The notes under the pieces are model-generated. The model made no database searches. It saw only the letters and a list, made by a program, of their open reading frames with translations, and was not told where the DNA came from. Both the position numbers and the translations under genes were made by a program. Positions 43,547 through 52,345 of a DNA stretch of 64,000 bases are shown one piece after another (position 1 is the stretch's first letter; the number at the start of each line of letters is the position of its first letter). The stretch is from PFJX01 sp044227325 (GTDB lineage: Bacteria; Pseudomonadota; Gammaproteobacteria; Burkholderiales; Thiobacillaceae), in assembly GCA_044227325.1 (NCBI GenBank), contig JBGAFI010000010.1, positions 1-64,000 of the forward strand, read 5' to 3'.

Positions 43547-43625
43547 TGGTGAAACGCTTCCCGGTTGACCGGCAAACTTGCCCAATCCCCCTCGATCACC
43601 CTTCCCGAGGGGCAGGAAAAGCAGG

Positions 43626-44798
43626 TCAGTGAAGCTGTGCCGGCGTGCCCTGCATGTCCTCCGGCAATTCCGCGTGGACGTTCTCCCCGTCCGGATTGGG
43701 GAACAGGGGGGCGCCGCAGTCCTCGCAGAATTCCAGGGGCATGCGCGTATCCAGGATGCGCACCTCGCCGATACCGGTGCTTTTCAGCAAAGCCTCGATT
43801 TCCGGGCCCAGGTCGGCGTTCTCGTCCTCGTGGCCCAGCAGCGGCCAGGTCACGCCGTGCACCACCTCGTCGGAATGGGCCAGGGTGAAGCCGATGCGCC
43901 ATTCCTCCAGCCAGTGTTCGTAGTACGGCGCGGCGACCGCGCGGATGCGGTTGGCCGGTTCGTTGAACAGGCTCTTCAGGTATTCCACCGCGGCTTTCAG
44001 GGCGAACGGGCGGGTGTCCCGGTCGGCCTGGCGCCAGGCGGCGAAATAGGCGTCCGGCAGCAGCACCTCGTAGGCGCAGCCGGCGAGCAGGCTCTGGAAA
44101 TTGGGCCCGCCCTGCTCGCGCCAGGCGGCGAGGGCGGCGGGGCGGCCGCCCTCGGTCTCGTTCCAGCGGAACACGGGCCGGCCCGCCGGCACCTGCACCG
44201 CGGCCATCAGGTAGCGCACGTCGGAGACGAACACCTGGCTTTCCGGCAGACGCCGGCTGTCCACTTTCAGATCCTTGCCCGCCCCGGCCGCGTTCCACAG
44301 GTCGTCGGCGAAGGCGCGGGTTTCCGCGTAGCCCTGGGGCAACTGATCCGGGCTGAACAGGTAATCGGCGAAAAATACGCGCGCCTCGGCGCCCAGCACA
44401 TGGGCGGAGACCTGGGCGCGCAGAGCGTCCAGCACGGTCTTGGGCACGCCGCGGGTGGGAATCGCGTAGCGCGACCAGGCCAGCACCGGCAGGGCGATGA
44501 GCAGGCGGGAGACGCTGTTGCCCGCCTCGCCGGCCCGGCTCACCTCGCAACCGGCCTCGATCAGGTCGGCCAGCTCGTCGTAGGCGCGGCCGTTGGTCTC
44601 GTGCAGCCGGTCCAGGGCCTGATTGAGGGCGTCCTCGTCGTCGGTTTTCAGCAGGCGGTCGATGAGGGCGGAGATCTCCGCTTCCAGCCAGGCGTCCTCG
44701 AGCCGGCTGCCGGAATCGGCCAGCCCCTGGGCCAGCCAGGCCAGGCGTTCGGCGTCGCGGGAGAGGCGGTGGCGTCCATAGATGCGTCGGCGTTTCAT
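43626..44798 (-). CDS. probable DUF2863 family protein
   Basis: 390 residues starting MKRRRIYGRHRLSRDAERLAWLAQGLADSGSR; ATG 44807 (MSPMKRRR) is also possible. The basic start, helical N-terminal third and C-terminal Cys pair FCEDCGAPLFPNPDGE agree with my memory of the betaproteobacterial DUF2863 family. No enzyme motif was recognised; the CxxC may bind zinc. It lies 13 bases downstream of nagZ. Confidence 0.7.
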   Translation of the reverse strand: MKRRRIYGRHRLSRDAERLAWLAQGLADSGSRLEDAWLEAEISALIDRLLKTDDEDALNQALDRLHETNGRAYDELADLIEAGCEVSRAGEAGNSVSRLLIALPVLAWSRYAIPTRGVPKTVLDALRAQVSAHVLGAEARVFFADYLFSPDQLPQGYAETRAFADDLWNAAGAGKDLKVDSRRLPESQVFVSDVRYLMAAVQVPAGRPVFRWNETEGGRPAALAAWREQGGPNFQSLLAGCAYEVLLPDAYFAAWRQADRDTRPFALKAAVEYLKSLFNEPANRIRAVAAPYYEHWLEEWRIGFTLAHSDEVVHGVTWPLLGHEDENADLGPEIEALLKSTGIGEVRILDTRMPLEFCEDCGAPLFPNPDGENVHAELPEDMQGTPAQLH

Positions 44799-44811
44799 GG
44801 GGGACATCCTG

Positions 44812-45936
44812 TCAAGAAGTGGAATCGGCGCAGCCGGAACCCTGCCGGCCGCAGACGTTGGTGGGGTCGAGCAGGGCCAGGTCGGCGTCGGTCTGGCCGA
44901 GGCCGCCCAGGTGGCGCACCGCGCCCACATAGCGCTGGCTCTCGTGCAGGGCGACGCGGCTGGGCGGATGCGGGCGCCCGTGCATGCGCGCGAGGCGGAT
45001 CAGGGAGACCGGCGGCATGGCCCATTTCAGCCGGGCCAGCACCTCGTCCGCCAGGTCCGGCCGGTTGCACACCAGCACCATGTCGCAGCCGGCGGCCAGG
45101 GAGGCCATGGCGCGTTCCGTGATGCCGCCGGCGACGCTGGCCCCTTCCATGGTCAGGTCGTCGCTGAAGATCACGCCCTCGAAACCCAACTGGCCGCGCA
45201 GGATGTCCGTCAGCCACTTGCGCGAGAAGCCGGCGGGCTGGCTGTCGACGCGGGGATAGACGACATGGGCGGGCATGATGCCGGCCAGACCCAGGTCGAC
45301 CATCTGGCGGAACGGCAGCAGGTCGGCGAACTCGATGTCCGCCTGGCTGCGTTCGTCCACGGGAATCGCCAGATGGGAGTCGGCGGCGACGTAGCCGTGG
45401 CCGGGGAAATGCTTGCCCACCGCGCTGACGCCGGCTTCCTGCAGGCCCAGCACCAGGGAATGGGCCAGGTCGGTCACCGCCTGGGGGCTGCGGTGAAAGG
45501 CCCGGTCGCCGATGACACCGCTGTTGCCGTAATCCAGGTCCAGCACCGGCGCGAAGCTGAAATCCACCCCCGCCGCGCGCAGTTCCGCGCCGATCACGTA
45601 GCCCGTGTCCCGGGCCAGACGGCGCGCCCGCTGGGGATGGTCGTCCCACACCTCGCCGATGGCGCGCATGGGCGGAATCGGCGTGAAGCCTTCCCGGAAG
45701 CGCTGCACCCGGCCGCCTTCCTGATCCACGCCGATGAGCAGGTGGGGGCTGCGCAGAGCGTGAATTTCCCGGCACAACGCGGCCAGTTGTTCCGGACTTT
45801 CGTAATTGCGCTTGAACAGGATGACGCCGCCGACGCCGGGATGCATGAGGCGGGCGCGTTCCGCGTCGGTGAGGGCGAGTCCGGCCACGTCGGCCATGAG
45901 CGGGCCGAGGGGGAGGTGATGGGCGGTGGGGATCAT
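44812..45936 (-). CDS. nagZ: beta-N-acetylhexosaminidase NagZ
   Basis: 374 residues, GH3 fold. Catalytic motifs: KHFPGHGYVAADSH (general acid/base loop) and FSDDLTMEGA (Asp nucleophile); substrate-binding GVDQEGGRVQR. It removes GlcNAc from anhydromuropeptides in peptidoglycan recycling. It overlaps the acpS stop (ATGA), in an EI24-acpS-nagZ operon. Confidence 0.96.
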   Translation of the reverse strand: MIPTAHHLPLGPLMADVAGLALTDAERARLMHPGVGGVILFKRNYESPEQLAALCREIHALRSPHLLIGVDQEGGRVQRFREGFTPIPPMRAIGEVWDDHPQRARRLARDTGYVIGAELRAAGVDFSFAPVLDLDYGNSGVIGDRAFHRSPQAVTDLAHSLVLGLQEAGVSAVGKHFPGHGYVAADSHLAIPVDERSQADIEFADLLPFRQMVDLGLAGIMPAHVVYPRVDSQPAGFSRKWLTDILRGQLGFEGVIFSDDLTMEGASVAGGITERAMASLAAGCDMVLVCNRPDLADEVLARLKWAMPPVSLIRLARMHGRPHPPSRVALHESQRYVGAVRHLGGLGQTDADLALLDPTNVCGRQGSGCADSTS

Positions 45937-46313
45937 GAGCGCTCGACGATGACGAAGGCGACGGCGTAATCCTGCTCGTCGGAGAGGGAAAGATGGGTGG
46001 CGCCGGCGCCCAGCGTCTTGAGCCAGGTGGCCAGTTCCGGCGTATAGGAGAAATCCGGCCGGCCCAGATCGTCGTGGACCACGCCCATGGCGGTCAGCGT
46101 CGCCGGCGCCCGGATGCCGGTGCCGAGGGCCTTGCCCAGGGCCTCCTTGGCGGCGAAGCGCTTGGCCAGGAAACGGTGCTTTTTCGGCGCCTGGGCGTAG
46201 TCACCCCATTCCTCCGGGCTCAGCAGGCGCCGCGCCAGCCGGCCGCCGTAGCGGGCGTGCAGGTCGTCCATGCGCTTGATGGCGACGATGTCCGTGCCGA
46301 TGCCGAGGATCAT
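45933..46313 (-). CDS. acpS: holo-[acyl-carrier-protein] synthase
   Basis: 126 residues. MILGIGTDIV (Asp8) and RFAAKEALGKALGTGI (catalytic Glu) are the family motifs. It transfers phosphopantetheine from CoA to ACP. In many relatives acpS follows pdxJ; here pdxJ is 16 kb away and acpS sits between EI24 and nagZ with ATGA overlaps on both sides. Confidence 0.95.
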   Translation of the reverse strand: MILGIGTDIVAIKRMDDLHARYGGRLARRLLSPEEWGDYAQAPKKHRFLAKRFAAKEALGKALGTGIRAPATLTAMGVVHDDLGRPDFSYTPELATWLKTLGAGATHLSLSDEQDYAVAFVIVERS

Positions 46314-47035
46314 GGGAGGGTCTGTTTCCGTGATTCGTCCAGTTTCGCCAGGCCATAGTGGGTGAAGGCCAGGCCCATGTAAACCGGGGCGAGGAAGTTG
46401 AACAAGGGCACGAAATGCAGCAGGCCCAGCAGGGCCGCCAGCAGGTACAGGGGCCAGCCGCCCCGGGTGCGCAGATACGCCAGTTCCTTGACGTCGGCGT
46501 GCTCGGCGAGCGCGTCGTAGACGAACAGGCGCTGGTTCAGCCAGGCGTTGAGCAGCACCGAGACCGCCATGCCGAAAGGCCCCAGCAGCCAGAACGGCAG
46601 GGTGAGCACCCAGACCACGAGATACACGACCATCGCATAGACGCCATTGCCCAGGCTGCCGAGAAAACTGCCGCCCTCCCGCTTTTCCAGATCGGGGAAA
46701 CGCCCCTTGGCCACCACGCTCACCAGCAGGGGCATGAACACCAGCGAGGTGATCATCAGCGCGGTCAGATAGATCGCCGGCAGCAGCAACAGGACCAGCA
46801 GGAAATAGGTGCCCAGCGCCACCATCCAGGCCGCGACGGCGCTGCCCATCCAGTCCGGCCAGGGCGTGCCCGCGACCAGATTGGTCAGTCCCGCGATCCA
46901 GGCGTCGCCGAACGCCCAGAACAAGCCGCCCCAGGCCGCCAGGGCGATGAGCATGGGCAGGAACAGCACCGACAGCACGCGCGGCTGGAACAGGTCGGCG
47001 GCGGCGCGGCGGAGGATTTCAAAAATGAAGGCCAT
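46310..47035 (-). CDS. EI24-domain (CysZ-like) membrane protein
   Basis: 241 residues from ATG 47035, five or six membrane helices, with the EI24 family features (LFWAFGDAWIAGL, FDLEKREGG-like loop DLEKREGGSF, PVYMGLAFTHYGLA at the C-terminus). CysZ in enterobacteria is a sulfate transporter; this assignment of substrate is uncertain. An upstream extension of the frame to 47575 is non-coding in character and overlaps the next gene's region. Confidence 0.82.
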   Translation of the reverse strand: MAFIFEILRRAAADLFQPRVLSVLFLPMLIALAAWGGLFWAFGDAWIAGLTNLVAGTPWPDWMGSAVAAWMVALGTYFLLVLLLLPAIYLTALMITSLVFMPLLVSVVAKGRFPDLEKREGGSFLGSLGNGVYAMVVYLVVWVLTLPFWLLGPFGMAVSVLLNAWLNQRLFVYDALAEHADVKELAYLRTRGGWPLYLLAALLGLLHFVPLFNFLAPVYMGLAFTHYGLAKLDESRKQTLP

Positions 47036-47202
47036 GGCGGCTGGGCATGCTCTCGGCGGAATGGTCGGGCGGCAATTATCCCAGCACTCGCGGCTGGCAA
47101 GAATCCGCCATTGCGTCGCGATCCGGGAAAAGCGGGGGAACCCCCGACCAAGGGCATGGGAGATCGGGCCAGGCGCGCGGCTTCCAGCCATGCCCGCGGC
47201 GG

Positions 47203-47220
47203 GCGCCCGCAAGCGGGCGC
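47203..47220. repeat. hairpin in the EI24 / flavin-fold intergenic region
   Basis: GCGCCCGC-AA-GCGGGCGC, an 8-bp stem between 47036 and 47262, a 227-base gap on the minus strand. It may end transcription of the flavin-fold gene upstream (its stop is at 47263), although no T-run follows. Nothing else was seen in the gap. Confidence 0.55.
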
Positions 47221-47262
47221 TGAATGGCGCGGGGAAGCCCGTATCGGCTTGCGCGTCCGCGC

Positions 47263-47805
47263 CTATTCCCCAAACCCCGTCTCCAGACCATCGATGCTGA
47301 CGGCGTTCTTCTCCCGCCGGTACTCTGCGACACCCGCCTCCCCCTTCTTGCGCGCCCATTCCGTCAGGCTGCCCCGCTCGCCGGCGTAGCCCATGAGGGG
47401 CAGACCGAAACCGCACGAGGTCTGCACGGATTCCACATGCAGGCGCACGATCTGGCGCGCGCCCGGGTGTTCCGGAAAACGGGTGGCGAGCGCGTTCCAG
47501 CGGGCATCCGCGGGCAGGATGGATTCGCCCTTGCCGTACAAACGCAGGACCAGGGGGTCGACGCTGAAGCTGCACAGCATGAGGGTCAGGCGCGGGTCGA
47601 CGCGCAGGTGGGCGGCGGTTTCCGCGCCGCTGCCGGTGAGGTCCAGGTAGGCAACGGTCCTGTCGTCCAGCACGCGCAAGCTGTCCAGTCCCTTGGGGGA
47701 GAGGTTGATGCGGCCTTCGGGAGCCTGGGTGGCGACGAAGAAGACTTTCTGCCTGGCGATGAAGGCGGTGTGTTCGGGAGAGAGGGCATCGAAGAATTTG
47801 GCCAT
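47263..47805 (-). CDS. pyridoxamine 5'-phosphate oxidase-fold flavoprotein
   Basis: 180 residues. Split-barrel flavin-binding fold (FFVATQAPEGRINLSPKGLDSLRVLDDRTVAYLDLTGSGAETAAHL). Members reduce or bind FMN/F420/haem and often quench oxidants; substrate unknown. SCGFGLPLMGY is a conserved family stretch near the C-terminus. Confidence 0.85.
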   Translation of the reverse strand: MAKFFDALSPEHTAFIARQKVFFVATQAPEGRINLSPKGLDSLRVLDDRTVAYLDLTGSGAETAAHLRVDPRLTLMLCSFSVDPLVLRLYGKGESILPADARWNALATRFPEHPGARQIVRLHVESVQTSCGFGLPLMGYAGERGSLTEWARKKGEAGVAEYRREKNAVSIDGLETGFGE

Positions 47806-47871
47806 GGGATTTGCCGTGTTCGGTGGATAGTGGCGGGATTGCCTATCGTTGGGCCGGGCTGGGTGGCGCGG

Positions 47872-48444
47872 CTAGATCAACTGGTTCTGGCGCAGGAAGG
47901 TGACCAGGATTTCCAGGCGGGCGACAGGGTCGTTCATTTCCAGCATGGCCTGGCGGGCGCCGTTTTTCAGGGGCAGGAGTTCGGCCAGGCGGAAGCCGAC
48001 CCAGGTGGCGTCGTCGCGAACGGGCTCGGACAACGCGTCCGGCGCCCGCTCGGCGATCAGGGCGAGCACCTCCAGGGCGGGCAGGCAGTGCGCGGGGACG
48101 GGCAGGACGGGCTCCTCGCCTTTGGGGCGCGCCTCGCCGGTCAGGAGCAGGTCGGCGCCGGTCCGGGTGTGTTCCACCACGAAGCGCTCGCCGCCCCGCA
48201 CGCGCAGCATGAGGATGCCGGGCGTGTCCATGTCGGCTTCCAGGATGTGGGCCAGGGTGCCGACGGTTTCCGGTTCGGCGCCGCCGCCCACCTCCGGACC
48301 GGATTTGATCAGGCAGATGCCGAACGGACGATCCGCCCGCATGCACTCGCTGACCATGTCCATGTAGCGGGCCTCGAACACCTTGAGACGCAGGTTGCCG
48401 CCGGGAAACAGCAGCGTGTGCAGGGGAAACAGGGGAATGTTCAG
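47872..48444 (-). CDS. LON peptidase substrate-binding-domain protein, CTG start
   Basis: 190 residues if translation begins at CTG 48444. The conserved LON N-terminus NIPLFPLHTLLFPGGNLRLKVFEARY is encoded only upstream of the first GTG (48381), and the frame from there back to ubiX contains no ATG, GTG or TTG. AGGAG, seven bases before the CTG, supports it; ATT two codons later is the other choice. Lon-like but without the ATPase/protease domains; it may bind unfolded proteins. It is one base past the ubiX stop. Confidence 0.8.
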   Translation of the reverse strand: MNIPLFPLHTLLFPGGNLRLKVFEARYMDMVSECMRADRPFGICLIKSGPEVGGGAEPETVGTLAHILEADMDTPGILMLRVRGGERFVVEHTRTGADLLLTGEARPKGEEPVLPVPAHCLPALEVLALIAERAPDALSEPVRDDATWVGFRLAELLPLKNGARQAMLEMNDPVARLEILVTFLRQNQLI

Positions 48445-48445
48445 C

Positions 48446-49051
48446 TCAGTTCTCCTCGCCCCAGCGCGCCATGAGGCTGTGAGGTACGTCCAGGTGGTCG
48501 AGGATTCGGGCGACGATGAAGTCCACTACCTGGTCCACGCTTCGCGGCCGGTGGTAGAAGCCGGGATTCGCCGGCAGGATGGTCGCGCCGGCCTCGGCGA
48601 GCAGGGTCATGTTGCGCAGGTGGATGAGGGAGAAGGGGGTTTCCCGGGGCACCAGCACCAGAGGCCGCTTTTCCTTGAGCATGACGTCGGCGGCCCGCTC
48701 GATGAGGTTGTCCGCCATGCCGTGGGCGATGGCGGCGAGGGCGCCCATGGTGCAGGGGCACACCGCCATGGCGTCGGCCGGGTTGGAGCCGGAGGCGGCG
48801 GGAGCGAACCATTCCTCCTTGCCGTGGGCGGCGAGCTTGCCGGTATGACCGGCGTAGCGGGCGTCGAAGAAGGCGGCGAGTTCAGCCGTGTCGGCGGGCA
48901 GGGACAGGTCCAGTTCCTGCTTCGCGACGATGCGGGCGGTGGAGGAGATCAGCAGATCCACCCGGCAACCCGCCCGCAGCAGGCATTCCAGCAGGCGGAT
49001 ACCATAGCCCATGCCGGAGGCGCCGGTGAGGGCGAGGGTGATGCGCTTCAT
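48446..49051 (-). CDS. ubiX: flavin prenyltransferase UbiX
   Basis: 201 residues. LALTGASGMGYGIRLLE (FMN binding), CPCTMGALAAIAHGMADNLIERAADV and VLVPRETPFSLIHLRNM are all family motifs. It prenylates FMN to give the cofactor of UbiD-type decarboxylases in ubiquinone synthesis. The start overlaps the stop of the transporter gene (ATGA); the stop is followed at once by the LON-domain gene. Confidence 0.96.
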   Translation of the reverse strand: MKRITLALTGASGMGYGIRLLECLLRAGCRVDLLISSTARIVAKQELDLSLPADTAELAAFFDARYAGHTGKLAAHGKEEWFAPAASGSNPADAMAVCPCTMGALAAIAHGMADNLIERAADVMLKEKRPLVLVPRETPFSLIHLRNMTLLAEAGATILPANPGFYHRPRSVDQVVDFIVARILDHLDVPHSLMARWGEEN

Positions 49052-49578
49052 GGCGAAACCTCCGGCTCGGGTTGGGGACTCGATTTGAGCAGATGAGTGG
49101 CGGCGAGGCCATTCCCCAGGCCGGTGATCCAGGCGGCGGTGAGGAACAGGGGCATGAGGGCGAGCAGGCTGGCGCCGGGCATGAGCCACAGGTCCACCAC
49201 CATCAATTGGGCGCCGATGTGGGCGAAGGCGGCCAGCAGGGACAGGCTGACCGGCCCGAACCAGCGCCGGGGCAGGTGGATGGCCCAGGCCAGCACCGCC
49301 AGGCTCATGACGCCGCCGGACAGGCTGAGCAGGAAGGCGGGCGTGAGGAACTGGCCCAGGGCCAGGGCGCCGGCGACGATGCGCAGGCACGCGACCCAGG
49401 CGGCCATGCGCCAGCCGTAGCGGTACAGCACCACCAGGGTGACGATGTTGGCCAGGCCCGGCTTGATGCCGGGGATGGGCAGGGGGATCGCGGCTTCGGC
49501 CAGGGTCAGGCCGATGGCGGCGGCGGCCAATACGGCGACCCGGCGATCCTCCTCGCTGGCGTGGAGTTCGATCTGCAT
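49048..49578 (-). CDS. Gx transporter family membrane protein
   Basis: 176 residues, five or six membrane helices, with GIKPGLANIVTLVVLYRYG, a signature of the Gx transporter / HepPP-synthase component I family (ECF-type S-component-like). Function unproven. The following pairing with a NusG-II-domain membrane protein (37 bases upstream) is a conserved combination in proteobacteria and other bacteria. Confidence 0.82.
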   Translation of the reverse strand: MQIELHASEEDRRVAVLAAAAIGLTLAEAAIPLPIPGIKPGLANIVTLVVLYRYGWRMAAWVACLRIVAGALALGQFLTPAFLLSLSGGVMSLAVLAWAIHLPRRWFGPVSLSLLAAFAHIGAQLMVVDLWLMPGASLLALMPLFLTAAWITGLGNGLAATHLLKSSPQPEPEVSP

Positions 49579-49614
49579 GCCGGCATGGTAACGCCGGCGG
49601 CGCGGCGCGGGCGC

Positions 49615-49989
49615 TCAGTAATTCAGGGTGTCGTAGCCGGCGGCGGCGTTTTCCACCGACACCCGGTTGGGCAGGCAGACCACCGCGCCGCCCGGCGGAA
49701 TCCAGCCCTGGCGCACGCAGAGCTGGCGCGGGCCGGGGTCGGCGGCGACGCGGACCTTGCCGTCGCGGATCTCGATCCGGCTGGTTCCCAGGGGACCCGG
49801 GACTTCGATGTTGCGATTCAGGCGCAGATTGGCTTCCTGGAACACCTTGCCGTCCAGGCGGACGACGACCCGGCCCTCCAGGCTGCCCACCTGGCGCGCC
49901 CAGAGCAGCGCCAGGACCGCCAGGCCCAGGGCGAGAACGAGCCAGTCGCCGGGCAGCAATGTGGCGAGGTGCCGTAGGCGGCCCGTCAT
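49615..49989 (-). CDS. NusG domain II-containing membrane-anchored protein
   Basis: 124 residues. One membrane segment (about 14-31), then a small beta domain (GRVVVRLDGKVFQEANL..., CVRQGWIPPGGAVVCLPNRVSVE) matching the NusG-II family. Four bases follow the rapZ stop, so it continues that operon. Usually partnered with the Gx transporter gene, as here. Confidence 0.82.
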   Translation of the reverse strand: MTGRLRHLATLLPGDWLVLALGLAVLALLWARQVGSLEGRVVVRLDGKVFQEANLRLNRNIEVPGPLGTSRIEIRDGKVRVAADPGPRQLCVRQGWIPPGGAVVCLPNRVSVENAAAGYDTLNY

Positions 49990-49993
49990 GGGA

Positions 49994-50827
49994 TCAGGAG
50001 AGTTCCCGGTGCCTCACCAGGACCTGCTGGGTGTCGCGGAAATGGTCGGCCAGGGCTTCCGCGAAGTAGACCGAGCGGTGCTGGCCGCCGGTGCAGCCCA
50101 GGCCCACGGTGAAATAGCTGCGGTTGTCCTTGATGTAGGCGGGCAGCCACTTGCCCACATAGGCGCGGATGTCCTCCAGCATTTCCTGCACGGAAAAATG
50201 GTTCTGCAGGAAGGCGATGACCGGCGCGTCGCGGCCGGTCAGGGGGCGCAGAATGGGGTCGTAATGGGGATTGGGCAGGCAGCGCACGTCGAACACCAGG
50301 TCCGCGTCCATGGGGATGCCATGCTTGAAGCCGAAGGACTCGAACACCAGGGTGAAGATCGCCGTGTCCAGTTTGAGGAAATCCTTGATCCAGGCGCGCA
50401 GGCTGTTGGCGGAGAGATCGCTGGTGTCCATCTGGTGGCTGATGGCGACGATGCGCGACAGGATGTCGCGCTCTTCCCGGATGCATTCCTCGATGGAGCG
50501 GGAGCCGGTGGCGAGCGGGTGGTGGCGCCGCGTCTCGGAGAAGCGCCTGACCAGTTCGTCGTCGCGGGCGGTGAGGAAGATGACGCGCAGGTCCACGCGC
50601 TGCCGGAGTTTCTCCAGGGTGTCCGGCAGGCCGGCCAGGCCGGCGCCGCTGCGGGCGTCGATGCTGACCGCAGCGTCCTGCACTTCGGTCAGGCGCAGGT
50701 ACTCCACGGCTTCCGGCAGCAGGGCGGCGGGCAGGTTGTCAACGCAATAGAAGCCGGCATCCTCCATGGCCTTCAGCGCCACGCTCTTGCCGGAGCCGGA
50801 CAGGCCGCTGATCAGTACCAAACGCAT
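49994..50827 (-). CDS. rapZ: RNase adapter protein RapZ
   Basis: 277 residues. Walker A GLSGSGKS (8-15), Walker B-like FYCVDNLP, and the C-terminal GCTGGQHRSVYFAE. In E. coli RapZ directs the GlmZ sRNA to RNase E and responds to glucosamine-6-phosphate; in that species GlmY transcription depends on GlrR and sigma-54, whose homologues are also in this window. It follows hprK by 12 bases, the classic hprK-rapZ context. Confidence 0.96.
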   Translation of the reverse strand: MRLVLISGLSGSGKSVALKAMEDAGFYCVDNLPAALLPEAVEYLRLTEVQDAAVSIDARSGAGLAGLPDTLEKLRQRVDLRVIFLTARDDELVRRFSETRRHHPLATGSRSIEECIREERDILSRIVAISHQMDTSDLSANSLRAWIKDFLKLDTAIFTLVFESFGFKHGIPMDADLVFDVRCLPNPHYDPILRPLTGRDAPVIAFLQNHFSVQEMLEDIRAYVGKWLPAYIKDNRSYFTVGLGCTGGQHRSVYFAEALADHFRDTQQVLVRHRELS

Positions 50828-50839
50828 GGCGGGTCTGTC

Positions 50840-51844
50840 CTATTCGTACTCTTCGCTGGCCGCGGCGATGGCGGCGCGCTGGCGGTCGGCGAACTCCTCC
50901 GAGGAGTTGAAGCCGCGCAGTTTGAGGATGTGATTGCGCACCGCGACTTCCACCAGCACGGCCAGGTTGCGGCCGACGGCGACGGGGATGCGCACTTCCG
51001 GCACCGTGGTGCCAAGGATTTCCCGCTTGCTCGCGCGCATGTCGAGCCGGTCCAGGCTCTGCCAGCTTTCCGCGGGCGTGAGATGAATGATGAGCTTGAG
51101 GTTCTTCTTGTGCTTGACGGCGGTTTCGCCGAACAGCCGGCGGATGTTGAGCACGCCGAGGCCGCGCACTTCCATGAAGTCCTGCAGCAGGGTCGGGCAG
51201 CGACCTTCCAGGGTGTCGGGGGAAACGGCGAAGACTTCCAGGGCATCATCCGCCACCAGACGATGGCCCCGGGTGATTAGTTCCAGGGCCAGTTCGCTTT
51301 TTCCCACCGCGGGATCGCCGGTGATCAGCACGCCCAGGCCGGAGACTTCCAGGAACACGCCGTGCAGGATGGTGGAAGGCGCCAGGGCCTGGGTCATCAT
51401 GTGGGACAGCACCCGCATCAACAGCGGACTTTGTTCCGGCGAGGTGAACAGCGGCGTGGCGGTCCGCTCGGCGGCGGCGATCAGCGCATCCGGCACACTT
51501 TCGCCATTGGCCACGACCACGGCGGCGATTTCGGTGGAGAACAGGTTGTCCACCGCGCTTTGCAGGCCTTCGGCGGGCAGGTTGCGCAGATAGTCCATCT
51601 CCGCGCAGCCCAACACCTGGACCCGGTTGGGATGGACGAAATTCAGATGGCCGATCAGGGCCAGGGTGGGCTTCTGCACCGTATCGGAAGTCAGTTGCCG
51701 GTTGCCGCCGCCATGGCCGGCGATCCAGCTCAGTTGCAGGCGGTCTCCGGCCTGGCGGAACAAATCCGCCACGGTGATGTGGTAAGGCGTGATGTGGTGG
51801 TCGGGGGTGTTCCCGGCCGGGGGAGACTCGCTCAGGGTGTCCAT
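50840..51844 (-). CDS. hprK: HPr kinase/phosphorylase
   Basis: 334 residues (a little longer than usual owing to a Pro/His-rich N-terminus). P-loop GDPAVGKS (176-183), His161 before it, and the HprK signature FMEVRGLGVLNIRRLFG. It phosphorylates or dephosphorylates HPr at Ser46; HPr here keeps Ser46. Overlaps ptsN by 13 bases. Confidence 0.97.
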   Translation of the reverse strand: MDTLSESPPAGNTPDHHITPYHITVADLFRQAGDRLQLSWIAGHGGGNRQLTSDTVQKPTLALIGHLNFVHPNRVQVLGCAEMDYLRNLPAEGLQSAVDNLFSTEIAAVVVANGESVPDALIAAAERTATPLFTSPEQSPLLMRVLSHMMTQALAPSTILHGVFLEVSGLGVLITGDPAVGKSELALELITRGHRLVADDALEVFAVSPDTLEGRCPTLLQDFMEVRGLGVLNIRRLFGETAVKHKKNLKLIIHLTPAESWQSLDRLDMRASKREILGTTVPEVRIPVAVGRNLAVLVEVAVRNHILKLRGFNSSEEFADRQRAAIAAASEEYE

Positions 51845-52287
51845 TCCGTGATGAGCCGATGCAGTTCGCCGGCGTCGGGCGCGGCGCGCAATTTGGCGCG
51901 GAAGTCCTCGTCCGAGAACATCGCGGCCAGTTCGCCCAGGATTTGCAGATGGATGTCCGTGGCGGCGGCGGGGGCGAGCAGGACGAAAACCAAATCGACC
52001 GGCAACTGGTCCGGCGCGTCGAAATCCGTGGGGGTTTTCAGGCGGATGAAGGCGCAGGCGGTTTCGCTCAGGTGCTTGATGCGGCCGTGGGGAATGGCGA
52101 TGCCGTAACCCAGGGCGGTTGACCCCAGCTTTTCCCGGGCGAAGAGACTGTCGAAAACCTCGCTGGCGGCGACGCCATGACTGGCCAGGAATAATTGGCC
52201 GACCTGCTCGAATAGGCGTTTCTTGCTGGTGGTCTCGACATCCGCCAGGACATTGCCGGGCTGGAGCAGGGGGGTGATCAGGTTCAT
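51832..52287 (-). CDS. ptsN: PTS nitrogen regulatory EIIA (PtsN)
   Basis: 151 residues, with phospho-acceptor His67 (YGIAIPHGRIK) and ILGELAAMFSDEDFRAKLRAAP. It takes phosphate from an HPr-like carrier and regulates nitrogen and potassium functions. The Kef-type antiporter a few kb upstream is a conceivable target. No EI-Ntr (ptsP) is seen, so the EI/HPr pair at 11-13 kb is the likely phosphate source. Confidence 0.96.
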   Translation of the reverse strand: MNLITPLLQPGNVLADVETTSKKRLFEQVGQLFLASHGVAASEVFDSLFAREKLGSTALGYGIAIPHGRIKHLSETACAFIRLKTPTDFDAPDQLPVDLVFVLLAPAAATDIHLQILGELAAMFSDEDFRAKLRAAPDAGELHRLITEWTP

Positions 52288-52345
52288 GGACTCGGTCTGG
52301 TGGGGCCTGTCCGCCGGCGGGGCGCCGGGCGGACAGGTCGGCTTG

